A stretch of DNA of 7,331 nt from SIG440 sp045647905 (GTDB lineage: Bacteria > Bacillota > Clostridia > Monoglobales > Monoglobaceae). Both the position numbers and the translations under genes were made by a program. The notes below the pieces were generated by a model. That model was not told the DNA's origin. It saw nothing but the letters and a program-made list of their open reading frames with translations, and did no database searches. The first letter of the stretch is position 1. Each line of letters starts with the position of its first letter. The stretch covers positions 1 to 7,331 of the forward strand of contig JAZRMZ010000090.1 in NCBI GenBank assembly GCA_045647905.1. Direction: 5' to 3'. Below, in pieces: positions 6,692-7,331 of the stretch.

Positions 6692-7331
6692 ATGTTTTTT
6701 AATAATTATTCTAAATCCGGAAGGGGTGTAAATAAAAGAAATCCGGGACAACCAAGAATACAGGTTTTTCTTGATGTTCTGCCAAGAAAATTATGGGATT
6801 TGATTAAATTGAATATTATGTATTTATTAGTTGCAATTCCGTTTTTTATCGTAACAATGATTGTTGTTGGAGTAATATCGTCACCAGTGATCGACTCGCT
6901 TGCATCAATGGGTGATAATGATGGCTTAATAAGCATTGATATAGCTGTAAGAGTCGTTTTCGCGTTTTTGTTCATGATACTTTTGGGGCAAGGTCCCATA
7001 ACTGCAGGCTATACATATATCATCCGTGAGCATGGTAGGGAACATCCTTGCTGGCGGATTAGCGACTTTTTTGAACGATTTAAATCAAATTTTAAACAAG
7101 GTATATTGCTGTGGATAATTGATTTGGCGATTATATATTTGTTTACGGTTGCGATTAAGTTTTACGGTCAATCAGGGCTGATTATACTGCAATATGTTAT
7201 GATTTTTATGGCTGTTATATATGTAATGATGCACTTATATGCATATCAGATGATGGTTACATTTGATTTGCCTATAAAGAGCATTCTAAGAAACTCTCTA
7301 CTATTAGCAATGGCAAAAGCACCTGCAAGTC
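6692..7331 (+). CDS. YesL/DUF624 family integral membrane protein (3' partial)
   Basis: The frame starts at an ATG with a good ribosome binding site and stays open to the right edge (213 full codons). The N-terminus, YSKSGRGVNK then RKLWDLIKLNIMYLL (residues 6-15 and 32-46), matches the cytoplasmic lead and first membrane entry of clostridial DUF624 (PF04854) proteins. The signature GPITAGYTYIIREHGRE (101-117) followed by DFFERFKSNFKQG (125-137) is present. Hydrophobic segments lie at about 42-64, 84-100, 137-155 and 163-187, and a further one starts near 199. The biochemical role of DUF624 is unknown. Its genes often neighbour ABC sugar transporters and polysaccharide-degradation genes, as yesL does in Bacillus, which suggests a link to sugar uptake. 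The coding sequence is visibly more AT-rich than the ADP-ribosylglycohydrolase-like gene, as expected for a membrane protein. It could belong to the same operon or begin a new unit. Confidence 0.85.
   Translation, partial: MFFNNYSKSGRGVNKRNPGQPRIQVFLDVLPRKLWDLIKLNIMYLLVAIPFFIVTMIVVGVISSPVIDSLASMGDNDGLISIDIAVRVVFAFLFMILLGQGPITAGYTYIIREHGREHPCWRISDFFERFKSNFKQGILLWIIDLAIIYLFTVAIKFYGQSGLIILQYVMIFMAVIYVMMHLYAYQMMVTFDLPIKSILRNSLLLAMAKAPAS

Larger units (their letters stand above)
2..7331 (+). other. Putative carbohydrate/glycoside utilisation operon (both ends open)
   Basis: Six co-directional genes are separated by 10, 2, 21, 10 and 44 bases, each internal start having its own Shine-Dalgarno site. 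No factor-independent terminator or clear promoter is seen inside. Genes 1 to 5 very probably share a transcript; membership of the DUF624 gene is less certain. No regulator, transporter or sugar kinase is inside the window, so the locus likely extends beyond one or both edges. Confidence 0.65.

Noticed and set aside
6706..6999. Minus-strand open frame of 97 codons near the right end
   Set aside because: It is a shadow of the DUF624 gene, whose plus-strand frame has a good ribosome binding site, membrane segments and the family signature.

Overview
The window holds six genes, all on the + strand and packed head to tail. The longest non-coding gap is 44 bases. The first gene enters from the left edge without its start and the last leaves at the right edge without its stop. 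The style suggests a Firmicute of the Clostridia type, probably an anaerobic gut or rumen lineage: moderately low GC, strong AGGAG/GAGGTGA Shine-Dalgarno sites a few bases before each start, and a YesL/DUF624 membrane protein. The genus cannot be read from the sequence.

Layout, left to right: (1) 2-1369, a five-bladed beta-propeller protein related to glycoside hydrolases, with a C-terminal beta-sandwich, 5' partial; (2) 1380-2675, an FAD-dependent oxidoreductase of the FAD_oxidored (PF12831) type; (3) 2678-3424, a short metal-dependent amidohydrolase of the Amidohydro_2 (PF04909) type; (4) 3446-4990, a divergent ADP-ribosylglycohydrolase-fold protein with a C-terminal beta-rich domain; (5) 5001-6647, a phosphoglucomutase/phosphomannomutase with all its catalytic motifs; (6) 6692-7331, a YesL/DUF624 membrane protein, 3' partial. 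Spacings from gene 1 to gene 5 are 10, 2, 21 and 10 bases, which argues for one transcript. The 44-base gap before gene 6 shows no clear terminator or promoter.

Taken together this looks like part of a carbohydrate or glycoside utilisation locus. The beta-propeller and the ADP-ribosylglycohydrolase-like protein are candidates for acting on glycosidic bonds. The FAD enzyme and the amidohydrolase are candidates for an oxidation followed by hydrolysis (for example of a lactone). The phosphoglucomutase would link hexose 1-phosphate and 6-phosphate. DUF624 proteins often sit in ABC-type sugar uptake loci. The fold assignments rest on visible motifs; the substrate and the order of steps are inference. 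No tRNA, rRNA, CRISPR array, insertion sequence, phage gene or origin was seen.
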